Assembly (NCBI GenBank): GCA_036346375.1
Contig: CM070511.1
Location: forward strand, 6,758,001 to 6,822,000
Direction of reading: 5' to 3'
DNA length: 64,000 nucleotides
DNA from: Guadua angustifolia
Lineage: Eukaryota > Streptophyta > Magnoliopsida > Poales > Poaceae
Under the pieces are notes generated by a model. That model was not told where the DNA came from. It searched no databases and saw nothing but the letters and a program-made list of their open reading frames with translations. Positions 33,943 to 46,195 of the stretch are shown in pieces. Each line of letters opens with the position of its first letter. Positions within the stretch are counted from its first letter, which is position 1. A program made the translations under genes and the position numbers.

Positions 33943-36900
33943 TGTAACACCCCAATTTTTGCTTTTCTTGCATTTAAATGGTATTTTGAATTTTGAGAAT
34001 TTCTCGAATTTATTTGGATTTATTTGGAATTATTTGGGTTTATTTGAATTAAACCATTTAACAAATTAATTAAATAATAGAAAAGTTAAAATAAAATTTT
34101 GCTGAAAATATTTTACTTGAGTCACAAATGTCTTAAAATATTTTTGGGAATTTTTCCAGAATTTTTCTAGTATTTTTAAAGTCCCAAATGAATTATTTTA
34201 TTTTCGGGAATTATTTTTAATCGAAAAAGAATTAAAACTCCAATGAATAGTATTGGGCGAATATCGGCGCCCATCTCGCCGAAACCCTAATCCCGCCAAC
34301 CGTGTGATCTCAATCCGACGGTTGCCGATCGTCGCTGCTATGCTGTATGCGAGCCGTTGATCACGACACGCGGCGGGCCGATTGCTTCGTTTCGCTGAAG
34401 TCCGGATCGGATCGCGCCGCCGCCGCCACCACCGAGTCCGTTAGGGTTCCGCGAAAAACTTCGACGCCGAGGCCAGATGGCGAGCCGACCCGCCGGCGTT
34501 TTCTCTTTTTCTTGCGCACATTATGCCCTAGCTGCGCCCGAGCCGCCGCTAATCCTCGCGAAGTTACTCGCCGAAGTTGCTGGTCGTGCCGCCGCTGGTT
34601 TTTTCGCTGACGCCGGTGAAGCCGCCCGCCGCTTTGAAGGTCTTCCCGAAGTTCTCGGAGAGGGGCGACCCGAGGAGGTAACCCATTCGACGGAGACACG
34701 CCGAGCGCCATGCATCGCTATCTTCCCCACCCGCCAAAGTCGGTATTGCCACAAGACCATCGCCGCCGCCCGAAGCCGTCGACCGTCCGATCTCCAATCA
34801 ACGACCGGATTCCGCCACGCCGCCCCATAAACAAGAAACCCCATCTTCAAAACTCCACCGTTAGATGCAACCGAGGGCCACCGCCGCGTGCCACGAAGCC
34901 GCGACCGCGCGACGCGGACGCCGACAAGGCGACCCACACGCCGCCTCACCGATGTGCATCGCTCACCGTGTCACCGACAACGCGACCCACACGCGGCCAG
35001 CATCGTGCACTATTCACCCGAGACGCCGACAACACGGGCCCACTTGTCACCGCGACGACGCGACTGCGCGGCGTGGCGTCACCGCCGACGCCACCGGCGA
35101 CGCCACGGTGGGTCCCAATCGCCGCTGAGTCAATGATGACGTCAAGAAGGCCACGGTCATTCTCGTGGTATCGACACGCGTCACGATGACGTAATAATTA
35201 TTTTCCGAAAAGAAAAATGTTTATTTAATTCGGTTTATTGATTTTAAATGTATTTTGAAACTTCAAATGCTTATAACTTTATGCTTTTAACTCCGATTTG
35301 AGTGATTCCAATTTCTATAAATTTGTAAAATCAAGCTCTTTCTGTTTATGAATTTTATTTGAATTTTAGGCTTGAGTTGCTCTCTGTTTTATTTATTTAT
35401 TGCTATTTATTTGCGCTACGCGTGAGACGTTGAAGTGCCCGAAGGTTTCGAGGAGAAGTTCGACCCAGAGCAAGTTCAGAACCGTAACCAGACTTTTTGA
35501 AGGCAAGTTATGTTTGATCATGTTGAACCTATTAGAGCAAATTACTTTGATTTAAACTATTGCATGCTAATTTGATAGAAATGACTTTGAATAAGTTTTT
35601 GGGATTAGTTAAATGCCTAGTTGTCTGTATGCCACCTTGTCGTATATAATTGTATGCCATGAATCATTTGTCACCCTAGGTTATGGACTAATAGTTGACA
35701 TTAATAATTTGCCAACATGGGTTGAGTAGACCAAGTAGTATGCTTAGCCCTACCACGTGACATTTTATGATTTTGGAATACCAAAGTAAATATTGACCTA
35801 ATGAGATATGGAACATGATTTGTGAATAAGACATGTGTTATTGAGTTGATGATGGCACGTGGTGCAATGGTAAAGAACCGGTGGGAAAATGATTTAGACC
35901 GAGGCATGTGGCAAGATTGTTTCGTGGGCCAAGAGTGGCAATCTGGCGGTCGATTTGGTTTTATTGGTTTTGGATGTTTAAGGTCATTTTTGGTTAGACT
36001 TGCCTCGGCCAACTAAGGACTTAACCTTGCGAGCATTTGAACTGAAGTCTCTCATACACCCACAAGCTCCGTGAATGGGACGGGCTTAGCTGAGTAAACC
36101 GGGAAATCTATTCTTTGGTACTGCTGTGGTGGTGTGAGGCCCGAGAAGCGGAATGAGAACTCACATGGCGCAAGAGGGGGCCCTGGTGTGGTAACCTGTC
36201 CCTCCAAAGGTTGAAACCTTAGCGGCAAGATCGGGTTTAGATGGAACTTTGGAAAGGCTTCACACGGTTATTTGCCTTGGTGGTATTTGACTGTATCTTG
36301 TGGGTAAAGTGTATAACCTCCGCAGAGTGTACAACCTATTCAATAGCCGTGTTTCACAGATTGAGCATCGCCGGTGATTACGGCCAAGGGTTAGATTTTC
36401 ATGAAAACGAATTGCTTATGGAAAATGCTTGGGGTTGGTAATGAGGAACTGGACATAGGATGGAAATATGATTGTGATTAAAATGTTTGTGAAAGCTACT
36501 ATTCTTATTATCGCTTTTGTTGCTTTGCAAATTACTATCGTTATTCTTAAATGCTATCTCGCTCATGAACCATAGCCTATCCTTTGTACTAAGCCATGCA
36601 TGTAGAATATTAGAATTGCATTCTCAGGCATGACTTGTCGAGTGCTCAAAGTACTCACCCCACAACAACACAACTTCAGCTTGAAGAAGAAGCAAACCCC
36701 GCCAGAGGAGGAGTATCAGAGGAGCCGACAAACTAGGAGCGAGCTAGCGGTCGGTTGTTCGTGGCAAATTGGTTGGCGCCACGAGTTTATTTTATTTCCG
36801 CTGATTTGAATATTTTAATAAGTCTTCGCTCATGAGGCGTATCTTTGTAACTTGACCATAAGGTCGATCAACTAGTTTGAGTATTTAATCAAAGTACTTA

Positions 36901-37015
36901 TTATTTCGCTGGTTATGACCGTGATATGTACCAATGTTGAGACTGTGTGTACTAGCGTGATCTCGACTAGTGCTGAATACACGAGGGTCCGGATTTGCAA
37001 ATTCGGGTCCCGACA
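33943..37015 (+). repeat. Gypsy LTR 2 (shared middle LTR, mosaic)
   Basis: It serves as 3' LTR of the first internal region (polypurine tract just before it) and 5' LTR of the second (primer site just after it). Its 5' half agrees with LTR 3 where LTR 1 differs, and its 3' half more often agrees with LTR 1. It also has private changes, mainly in the GC-rich part around 34,880-35,130. Confidence 0.9.
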
Positions 37016-37019
37016 GAGG

Positions 37020-37032
37020 TGGTATCGAGCCA
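37020..37032 (+). promoter_or_regulatory. Gypsy primer binding site, internal region 2
   Basis: Same TGGTATCGAGCCA motif at the same distance after LTR 2. Confidence 0.75.
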
Positions 37033-37224
37033 TACCGATCGTAGGATCGCCCTTAGTTAGAATGGTCGAGTGAGGATAAAACTATTTTCTAAAAGCTAAA
37101 ATGTGCCAAGATGATAATGCAATCTCGACTTACCCTTCTCTTCTTTCATACCCTTGCTGAATTCAACACATATTCGCTTTGATTAAAATATCCGAGTTTC
37201 ACGGAGTGTCCTTTGGCGATGAGG

Positions 37225-38022
37225 ATGATCCACTCTTTTGGTGCGCGATCGAGGGTACGCCATGAGCTTTGGCGATGATGCAGCAGCTTGGAGGATATGA
37301 CAGCCGATCTACCGGGGACTATGTGGATCGGGCAGATCGATATTGCTCGATGTCACTATCACGGTTTACGCCGATAGGGCGAGGGCGAGCCGTCAGATCC
37401 GTATCACCGCCAGAGGTTGTCATTTGACGCTGGGATTCAGGAGACATCGCGTCGGGCGATGAGGCGATTGCTCGCATCTACCCCTGAGAGTTGATGGCAC
37501 AAGTTTCGTCACCACCCACGTAGAGACACTCGCTACAACCGAGAGCCCATCGAGGAGGAGGATGCCACGATCACCCACCTGGCCAGATATGTTATCGCTC
37601 AAGAGGATGTTATCGACGAAACGGTTCAGGAGCTGCAGAGGTCTCGTGACGAGTTCACGCAGGCGAGGGCTCATCTGTTGCAGACTTGTGAGTACTTGGC
37701 CCACTCTATCCAGAGGATTGGGGAACTGGAGACAGCGCTGTACGGACCAGAGCCGGAGCCAGTGCTGGAGCTACACGACCCAGACCCGGAGGAGCCACAG
37801 CAGGAGCCGCAGCCAGAGCCAGAGCCAGAGCCAGTGGAAGTGAAGTCGGAGCAAGTGGAAGTGAAGCCCGAGCCTGTGGAGGTCAAGCAGGAACCAGTGG
37901 AGGTTGAGCTTGTGCAGGAGGCGCATCCAGCAGAGGATCGTTGGGATAGGTTTGTACCCGCACCAGCACACCCGCCGGTGTATCCACCAGGAAGTTCCGG
38001 TGGGGGATGGCTAGAGGAGTGA
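37225..38022 (+). pseudogene. orf0 (extra acidic ORF before gag), better copy
   Basis: A single frame stays open from about 37,512 to the stop at 38,020-38,022, about 170 codons. It has RDTRYNREPIEEED, then a heptad-like helical part (QELQRSRDEFTQARAHLLQT) that could form a coiled coil. Next is a Pro-Glu run (EPEPEPVEVKSEQVEVKPEP), then a Trp-containing tail ending GGGWLEE. Upstream to about 37,225 the homologous protein continues in a shifted frame, so the whole gene is not intact as written and no start can be chosen. It lies between primer site and gag and ends about 280 bases before the gag ATG. I do not know what it does. Confidence 0.6.
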
Positions 38023-38304
38023 GCGTTAGGATTAGTGGTTGAGACTCCTGCGTCGAGTCGCGTCCTGGAATAAGAGTCACCCTTAGAGGCGTTTGACTCC
38101 GGAATGTTAGTTCGACGGCTTTTTTCATGCTAGTGAGTGATTGGTATGTGTTGCAAGGCCCTTAGGCATTGTGAGCAACCATACCCAGATATTAATAAAG
38201 TAATAAAGTTGGATTTTGTGTTACACCTTTGACCCTGGCATAAGTACTCTATTACTCGTCTATTCTTATTTCCTCTCGTCTCTAAACCATGGAGCAATCG
38301 GCAG

Positions 38305-39390
38305 ATGGTGAACACTCGAGAAACCAAGGAGGAAATGGGAGTGGTTCACGCCACCGAAACATCGATGGTGAAGGACAAGGACCCCAACCAAGACCGCCAT
38401 TGATATGCGTAACTTTGGAGCCTTTATTGCCGCATGCACTCGAAGCATGCATGCCATGATGCAGCAGATGCAAAGAAGTCATCGCCAAGCCGCCGCCGCC
38501 GCCCAAGTTAACCAGTCAACCCAAAGGCAGAGGCTACACTCGAGGTCGTCGAATTCATGAGGACACGACCGCCTACATTTTCCGAGAATGCCAATCCATT
38601 GGAGGCGATGATTGGCCGAGGACGATAGAGAGAAAGTTGCACATTACCCAAAGGTGAAGGAAATGAGAGGGTACTCTATGCCTCTCATCGCCTTGAAGGA
38701 ACCGCAATGAATGGTGGAAAACCATCGGCCGCTCATGAGCACCCGCAGACATCACCGGGAGGAGTTCACGATCGCTTTCGGCAGCACCATGTGCCCAAGG
38801 CATAATGGAGCTGAAAAAGGAGGAGTTTATGGCACTGAAGCAGGGCAATCAATCAGTGTCCGAGTATCTCAATAAGTTCACACAGTTGGCACGCTACGCA
38901 CCTGAGGACGTAGCAACGGATAAGGCCAGGCAGTCTCGATTCATGAAAGGACTGAATTCAGGGCTGCAGGTGGGACTCATAACCCACACTTTTCCTGATT
39001 TTCAGGAGCTAGTGAACAAGGCGCTAATATTGGAGGACAAGCGCAAGGAACTGGAGGACAACCGGAAGCGCAGAATGGCACAGCAGGGAGCACGCCAGGG
39101 AGCACAGCGTTTGAGGGTTGCACCAAATCAGTTCTTCAGATTTCAGCCAAGGAATGTGATGACGACGCCACCGCCAAGACCAAGACTCACGGACAAAATT
39201 TTCAGACACCAACACCGCTTGGGAATGCAATGAGGAGCCAAGAATGGCGCTAAACGTTGTTTTATCCGTCACGAGCGCAGCATTTTGCAAATTATTGTCC
39301 TAAGAAGGAGGAGGAGTGACACCGCCGCTTCAATCTTGGAACTACTCCAACGAAGGCACCCGCCAGAGCAAGTCGTGGAGTTGCATAACT
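38305..39390 (+). pseudogene. gag: Gypsy gag, internal region 2, interrupted
   Basis: Homologous to the gag at 29,501, starting at ATG 38,305. A 142-codon piece at 38,805-39,233 keeps the gag core open (QGNQSVSEYLNKFTQLARYA, LVNKALILEDKRKELED), better than in region 1. The start region and the knuckle (CFIRHERSILQ in one frame, where region 1 reads CFICHEPQ) are damaged. Confidence 0.8.
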
Positions 39391-39429
39391 GAGCCGCCAC
39401 TCAGATCGGGTAAGAGGCGAGTCAATCAT

Positions 39430-42400
39430 GTCACCGCCGATGTAGTGCGTAATACATCGGACGTCAGACGGGTAAGTTACTTGTCAACTCAAGACTGCAA
39501 TAGCTTTTATTTGATTCTCGAGCTTCGATTCGCTTATATCTCGGATTTTTGCTGTGAATAGTGGATTGAAAATGGTGAACCTTAGGCATGTATTGCTAGC
39601 ACAATCCCCGGATCGTAACTCCGATCCGATGTAGGATGTTCGGGGTAAAGTTGCTTATAGATGGAATGGAGTTCCTAGCAAACTTAGTAGTGTTAGATAC
39701 CCGCACCTTAGATGTTATTTTGGGAATGGATTGGTTGTCTAAGCACAAGGTTGTGTTAGACCGTGGACGAAGAGTCATATCACGAGAGTCCTTGTGGGAG
39801 AAAAGTAGAGTTTCAAGCCAACCGCTGCTCGGGATGGACAGCTTGATGGTCAATAGTGTGAAGGCCGTCAAGATAGAAGACGTACCACTTGTCGAGAATA
39901 CCCGATGTGTTTCAGAGGATTTACCCGATGCCACCAGACAGGGACATAGAGTTTGTAATCGAAGTTAGTACAGGGAACGGCCCGATAGCTAAGAGACCTT
40001 ATCGGATGTCAACCGATGAGCTAGTGGAAATGAAGAAGCAGATAGAGGAGTTAATGGATAAGGGATTTATTAGACCAAGTTCGCCGCCATGGGGAGCACC
40101 TGTTCTATTTGTCAAGAAGAAGGACGGAGTTACGGATGTGTGTGGATTAATGAGCAATCGAATGAAGTCACTATAAAGAATAAGTATCCGCTACCCAGAT
40201 CGATGATCTGCTTGACCAGCTTGAGAGGAGCCGAGTTTTCTCCAAGATTGACCTACGATCAAGTTATCACCAAATGAAGATTCGACGGAGGATGTGCCAA
40301 GACAAGATTTTCGTCAAGATATGGACATTACGAAGTTCACGCTTATGTCTTTCGGTTTGACAAATGCACTCTGCATATTTCATGAACATGATGAACAAGG
40401 TTTTCATGGAATACCGGATAAGTTCGTTGTTGTGTTCATAGATGACATTCTAGTTTACTCCAAGACCGTGGAAGAGCATGCGAGCATCCGGCTAGTTTCG
40501 AGAGGTTAAGAGAGCAAAGAACTTTTCGCTAAGTTTAGCAAGTGCGATTTCGAAGAACAAGGTGGAATTTCTTGGACATGTGGTGACCGCCAAGGAGTCG
40601 CAGCTGACCCAAGTAAGGTGGAAGCAAGTGTTGCATTGGGAGCCACCCAAAACGGTGACTCAAATTGTAGTTTCTTGGAATGGCGGTTATTACCGCCGAT
40701 TTATTGAAGGATTTTCAACGATTAAGTAGACCTCTTACGCAATTGTTGAAAAAGGAAAAGAAGTTCGCATGGACGCCGGAATGTGAGCGGAGTTTCCAGA
40801 GTTGAAGAAACGTTTGACAACGGCGCCGATGTTAGTACTACCGGATTTAAGCCGAGTTTTGATATATATCGTGATGCATCGCGCCAAGGACTAGGATGCG
40901 TGTTAATGCGTAATGTAAAGGTCGCTATGCGATGCGTCAAGGCGCTTGAGGCCGCATGAGGAGAACTACCCCACACATGACTTGGAGTTAGCAAATGAGT
41001 GCATGCTTTGAAGTTATGGAGGCACTATCGATTGGAAACAGATGTGAGGTGTACATCGACCATAAGAGTCTTAAATATATATTTACACAATCGGACCAAT
41101 ATGAGGCGAGAAGATGGTTGGAACTAATTAAGGATTACAACTGGGATTCATTATCACCTGGAAAGCCAACGTGGTGGCCGATGCTTTAAGTTTAAAAAGC
41201 CATTCGGTGAATATGTTGGTGGAAGCAAGTCGTTGAGTTATGCAAGGAATTTCGTGTCAAGCCGGATGTTGTGCCTAAAGGATTTATAGCCGCCTAGAAA
41301 TGAAGCCTACCCCGAAGATCAGATTCGTGAAGGACGTAAAGACGATGTCAAGATTCAGAGGATTAAGTTGAAAATGGAGGAAGGCAAGGCAAAGGATTTC
41401 AAAATTCGATGAGCAAGGTACATTATGGATCAAGAAGCGATTTGCGCATCGCACAAGAAGGAACTCAAACAAAGTGATTCTCGAGGAAGCTCATGACTCC
41501 AAGTACTCCATTCATCCGGAAGCGCTAAGATGTACCAAGACCAAGGAAAGATTTTGGTGGCCAAGCATGAAGCGTGAAGTTGCAGAGCATGTTGCGCAGC
41601 GTGCGATATATGCCAAAGAGTCAAAGCAATGCATCAAAGGCCGCAGGGTTGCTACAACCATCGAAGATACCCGAGTGGAAATGGGAGGAAATCGAATGGA
41701 CTTCATTATCGGTCTACCGAGGACCCCATGACGGTATGACTCCATATGGGTTATAGTGGACCGCTTAACAAAGGTCGCCCACTTTATACCCGTGAAGACT
41801 ACCTACTCGGGGACCGCTTAGCGATTTGTATATGTCAAGAATTGTATGTCTACATGGAGTTCAAGAACATTGTATCGACGAGAGGTACCCGTTTACCTCA
41901 AGATTTTGGGATAAGTTGCATGAGGCCCTAGGAACCCGTCTCAACTTCAAGATCGCATATCACCCATGCATGATGGGCAAACGGAAAGAGTTAATCGACA
42001 TCGAGGACATGTTGAGGGCATGTGCATTGGCTTATACAACTTCGTGGGACAAGTGTTCGCCAGACGCCGAAGTTCAGCTATTATAACAATGACTACCAGC
42101 AAGTTTGCAGATGTCGCCATTTGAAGCGCTTATATGGAAGACCTCGCTTAACGCCGTTGAACTGGAATGAGACCGAGAACGCCATATGTTTGGGCCGGAT
42201 ATTCTTCGAGAAGTCAAGAGCAGTAGCCATGATCGTGAAAGGTTGAAAATTGCACAATCAAGACAGAAGAGTTATGCCGATAATCGCCGCAGGATTTGAG
42301 CTTTGAGCCTCAAGATTTTGTGTATCTCGAGTTACCCCACTCAAAGGAGTTAAGAGGTTTCACACTAAAGGGAAGTTAGCGCCAAGATATGTTGGCCCAT

Positions 42401-42722
42401 TCAAGATTCTAAGTCGAGAGGTGAGGTAGCATATCGCTTGAGCTACCGCAGCCTCTAGCAGTGTGCATGATGTGTTCCATGTGTCACAATTAAAGAAATG
42501 TCTCCGAGTGCCGAAGAGCAGATGCCGTTAGAGTCTGGCCGAGTCTGCAGGAGGATTTGACCTATAAAGAGTACCCAGAAAGATCTTGGATACGATGGAC
42601 CGAGAAACGAGAAATAAATCGACCCGCTTCGCAGAGTTCAAGGAGTAACCATTCCGAGAGCGAAGCAACTTTGGGAGCGTGAAGAAGACTCAAGAAGGAA
42701 TTTCCCAACCTATTCCTTAGTC
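39430..42722 (+). pseudogene. pol: Gypsy pol (PR-RT-RH-IN-chromodomain), internal region 2, interrupted
   Basis: Same domain order as the copy at 30,620. RT start motifs are at about 39,980-40,140 and FIDD at 40,435-40,446. RNase H lies around 40,850-41,190. Integrase has YSIHPEALRCTKTKERFWWP at about 41,500 and a better core start, MDFIIGLPRTP, near 41,697. The tail is at about 42,540-42,720. In the protease the codon after Asp-Ser reads CGA where region 1 reads GGA, changing the catalytic DSG. The lesions differ from those in region 1, so they did not all predate the duplication. Confidence 0.85.
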
Positions 42723-42751
42723 AGCCCTGAATCTCGGGGTCGAGATTCCGT

Positions 42752-42766
42752 TAAGGGGGGGAGGTT
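42752..42766 (+). promoter_or_regulatory. Gypsy polypurine tract, region 2
   Basis: AAGGGGGGGAGGTT-type run directly before LTR 3; one or two G longer than the region-1 copy. Confidence 0.8.
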
Positions 42767-45700
42767 TGTAACACCCCAATTTTTGCTTTTCTTGCATTTA
42801 AATGGTATTTTGAATTTTTGAGAATTTCTGGAATTTATTTGGATTTATTTGGAATTATTTGGGTTTATTTGAATTAAACCATTTAACAAATTAATTAAAT
42901 AATAGAAAAGTTAAAATAAAATTTTGCTGAAAATATTTTACTTGAGTCACAAATGTCTTAAAATATTTTTGGGAATTTTTCCAGAATTTTTCTAGTATTT
43001 TTAAAGTCCCAAATGAATTATTTTATTTTCGGGAATTATTTTTAATCGAAAAAGAATTAAAACTCCAATGAATAGTATTGGGCCGAATACTGTGCGGCCC
43101 ATCTCGCCGAAACCCTAATCCCGCCAACCGTGTGATCTCAATCCGACGGTTGCCGATCGTCCGCGCATGCGCGCGTGTGCGAGCCGTTGGATCACGACAC
43201 GCGGATTGGCCGATTGCTTGCTTTCGCCGAAGTCCGGATCGGATCTGCGCCGCCGCCGCCACCGAGTCCGTTAGGGTTCCGCGAAAACTTCGGACGCCGA
43301 GGTCAGATGGCGAGCCGACCCCCGCCGTTTTCCTCCTTTTCTTGCGCACATTATGCCCTAGCTGCGTGCCCGAGCCGCCGCCAATCCTCGCGAAGTTACT
43401 CGCCAGAAGTTGCTGGTCGTGCCGCCTGGGTTTTTTCGCTGACGGTGAAGCCGCCCGCCGCTTTGAAGGTCTTCCCCGAAGTTCTCGGAGAGGGGCGACC
43501 CGAGGAGGTAACCCATTCGACGGAGACACACGAGCGCCGCGGCATCGCTATCTTCCCCAGCCCGTCAAAGCGCCGCCGCGACCATCGCCGCCGCCCGAAG
43601 CCGTCGACCGTCCGATCTCCAATCAACGACCGGATTCCGCCACGCCGCCCCATAAACAAGAAACCCCATCTTCAAAACTCCACCGTTAGATGCAACCGAG
43701 GGCCACCGCCGTGCCACGAAGCGCGCAAGATCGCGCGACGTGACGCCGACAAGGCGACCCACACGCCGCCTCACCGATGTGCATCGCTCACCGTGTCACC
43801 GACAACGCGGACCACACGCCGGTTAATCGTGCACTATTCACCCGAGACGCCGACAACACGGGCCCACTTGTCACCAAGACGCGATCGTGGCGTAGACGCC
43901 ACCGCCGACATCATGCCGACGCCACGGTGGGTCCCACCGCCGCTGAGTCAATGATGACGTCAAGAAGGCCACGTGTCGCTCGTGGTATCGACACGTGTCA
44001 CGATGACGTAATAATTATTTTCCGAAAAGAAAAATGTTTATTTAATTCGGTTTATTGATTTTAAATGTATTTTGAAACTTCAAATGCTTATAACTTTTAT
44101 GCTTTTAACTCCGATTTGAGTGATTCCAATTTCTATAAATTTGTAAAATCAAGCTCTTTCTGTTTATGAATTTTATTTGAATTTTAGGCTTGAGTTGCTC
44201 TCTGTTTTATTTATTTATTGCTATTTATTTGCGTTACGCGTAGACGTTGAAGTGCCTGAAGGTTTCGAGGGAGAAGTTCTAACCAGAGCAAGTTCAGAAC
44301 CGTAACCAGCACTTTTTGAAGGCAAGTTGTGTTTGATCATGTTGAACCTATTAGAGCAAATTACTTTGATTTAAACTATTGCATGCTAATTTGATAGAAA
44401 TGACTTTGAATAAGTTTTTGGGATTAGTTAAATGCCTAGTTGCTGTATGCCACCTTGTCGTATATAATTGTATGCCATGAATCATTTGTCACCCTAGGTT
44501 ATGGACTAATAGTTGACATTAATAATTTGCCAACATGGGTTGAGTAGACCAAGTAGTATGCTTAGCCCGCCACGTGACATTTTATGATTTTGGAATACCA
44601 AAGTAAATATTGACCTAATGAGATATGGAACATGATTTGTGAATAAGACATGTGTTATTGAGTTGATGATGGCACGTGGTGCAATGGTAAAGAACCGGTG
44701 GGAAAATGATTTAGACCGAGGCATGTGGCAAGATTGTTTCGTGGGCCAAGAGTGGCAACTGGCGGTCGATTTGGTTTTATTGGTTTTGGATGTTTAAGGT
44801 CATTTTGGTTAGACTTGCCTCGGTCAACTAAGGACTTAACCTTGCGAGCATTTGAATCGAAGTCTCTCATACACCACAAGCTCCGTGAATGGGACGGGCT
44901 TAATGAGTAAACCGGGAAATCTATTCTTTGGTACTGCTGTGGTGGTGTGAGGCCCGGAGAAGCGGAATGAGAACTCACATGGCGCAAGAGGGGGCCCTGG
45001 TGTGGTAACCAGTCCCTCCAAAGGTTGAAACCTTAGCGGCAAGATCGGGTTTAGATGGAACTTTGGAAAGGCTTCACACGGTTATTTGCCTTGGTGGTAT
45101 TTGACCGTATCTTGTGGGTAAAGTGTATAACCTCTCGCAGAGTGTACAACCTATTCAATAGCCGTGTTTCACGGTATTGAGCATCGCTTCGGTGATTACG
45201 GTCAAGGGTTAGATTTTCATGAAAACGAATTGCTTATGGAAAATGCTTGGGGTTGGTAATGAGGAACTGGACATAGGATGGAAATATGATTGTGATTAAA
45301 ATGTTTGTGAAAGCTACTATTCTTATTATCGCTTTTGTCGCTTTGCAAATTACTACTGTTATTCTTAAATGCTATACTGCTCATGAACCATAGCCTATCC
45401 TTTGTACTAAGCCATGCATGTAGAATATTAGAATTGCATTCTGTGCATGACTTGCTGAGTGCTCAAAGTACTCACCCCACAACAACACAACTTCAGCTTG
45501 AAGAAGAAGCAAACCCCGCTCAGAGGAGGAGTATCAGAGGAGCCGACAAACTAGGGAGCGAGCCCTGGGATCGATTGTTCGTGGCAAATTGGTTGGCGCC
45601 ACGAGTTTATTTTATTTCCACCGATTTGAATATTTTAATAAGTCTTGCTCGCGAGGCGATCTTTGTAACTTGACCATAAGGTCGATCAACTAGTTTGAGT

Positions 45701-45835
45701 ATTTAATCAAAGTACTTATTATTTCGTTGGTTATGACTGTGATATGTACCAATGTTGAGACTGTGTGCACTAGCGTGATCCTGGACTAGTGCTGAATACA
45801 CAGAGGGTCCGGATTTGCAAATTCGGGTCCCGACA
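42767..45835 (+). repeat. Gypsy LTR 3
   Basis: It runs from TGTAACACC to GGGTCCCGACA and is followed by the target duplication GGCCC. A 259-codon frame at 43,175-43,954 is in the GC-rich block and is not conserved in frame in the other LTRs. The candidate exon pair (44,244-44,321 and 45,504-45,554) is best preserved here at its left border, TTACGCGTAG. Confidence 0.9.
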
Positions 45836-46195
45836 GGCCCACACAATGGCTCGGCCCATGATGAACTAGGAGCACTGAGGGGAGCTAGGACTGACGTGGT
45901 AGATCGGTTGACAGGGCATCCACAAGGTGGTGACGCAGGTGCCATGTGGGCTCTAGGACACGTGGTGCTGATTAAGCAGCCATGTGGCAAGGTGACACGG
46001 CACGGGCGCTGGAGCCGAAGCGATGCTAACTCAGTGGGATGCGAGGCCATGCTGGCGACAGAGATGGTGAAGTAGAGCACCAGCTAGGGCATCATGCCGA
46101 CGACGGAGGCACAGCGGAGCCGGCCGGCCAGGGCCCCAGAAAGCACCAAGGTGATCTTGCGCACACGCCGGTGAGGTCATTTTGGGTATTCATGT
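45836..46195 (-). mobile_element. Older gypsy LTR remnant, reverse orientation, right part
   Basis: GC-rich DNA that continues the element cut by the array. Joined across the GGCCC target it reads ACACGTGG-GGCCC-ACACAATGG. Its composition on the minus strand fits the GC-rich block of a gypsy LTR. Confidence 0.4.

Larger units (their letters stand above)
25127..45835 (+). mobile_element. Ty3/gypsy chromovirus array: LTR-int-LTR-int-LTR with GGCCC target duplication
   Basis: Three LTRs (3,093, 3,073 and 3,069 bases) separate two internal regions (5,723 and 5,751 bases) in the same orientation. GGCCC occurs just outside the first LTR (25,122-25,126) and just outside the third (45,836-45,840). 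No separate duplication surrounds the middle LTR. Thus one insertion event was expanded by unequal recombination. The internal regions run primer site, orf0, gag, protease, RT, RNase H, integrase, chromodomain-like tail, polypurine tract. RT before integrase and the long LTR place it in Ty3/gypsy, probably the Tekay/Del chromovirus lineage. Confidence 0.92.

Noticed and set aside
43175..43954. 259-codon open frame on the plus strand, the longest in the window
   Set aside because: Same GC-rich LTR block, in LTR 3. The frame is not kept in LTR 1 or LTR 2, and the Arg/Pro-rich product has no domain.
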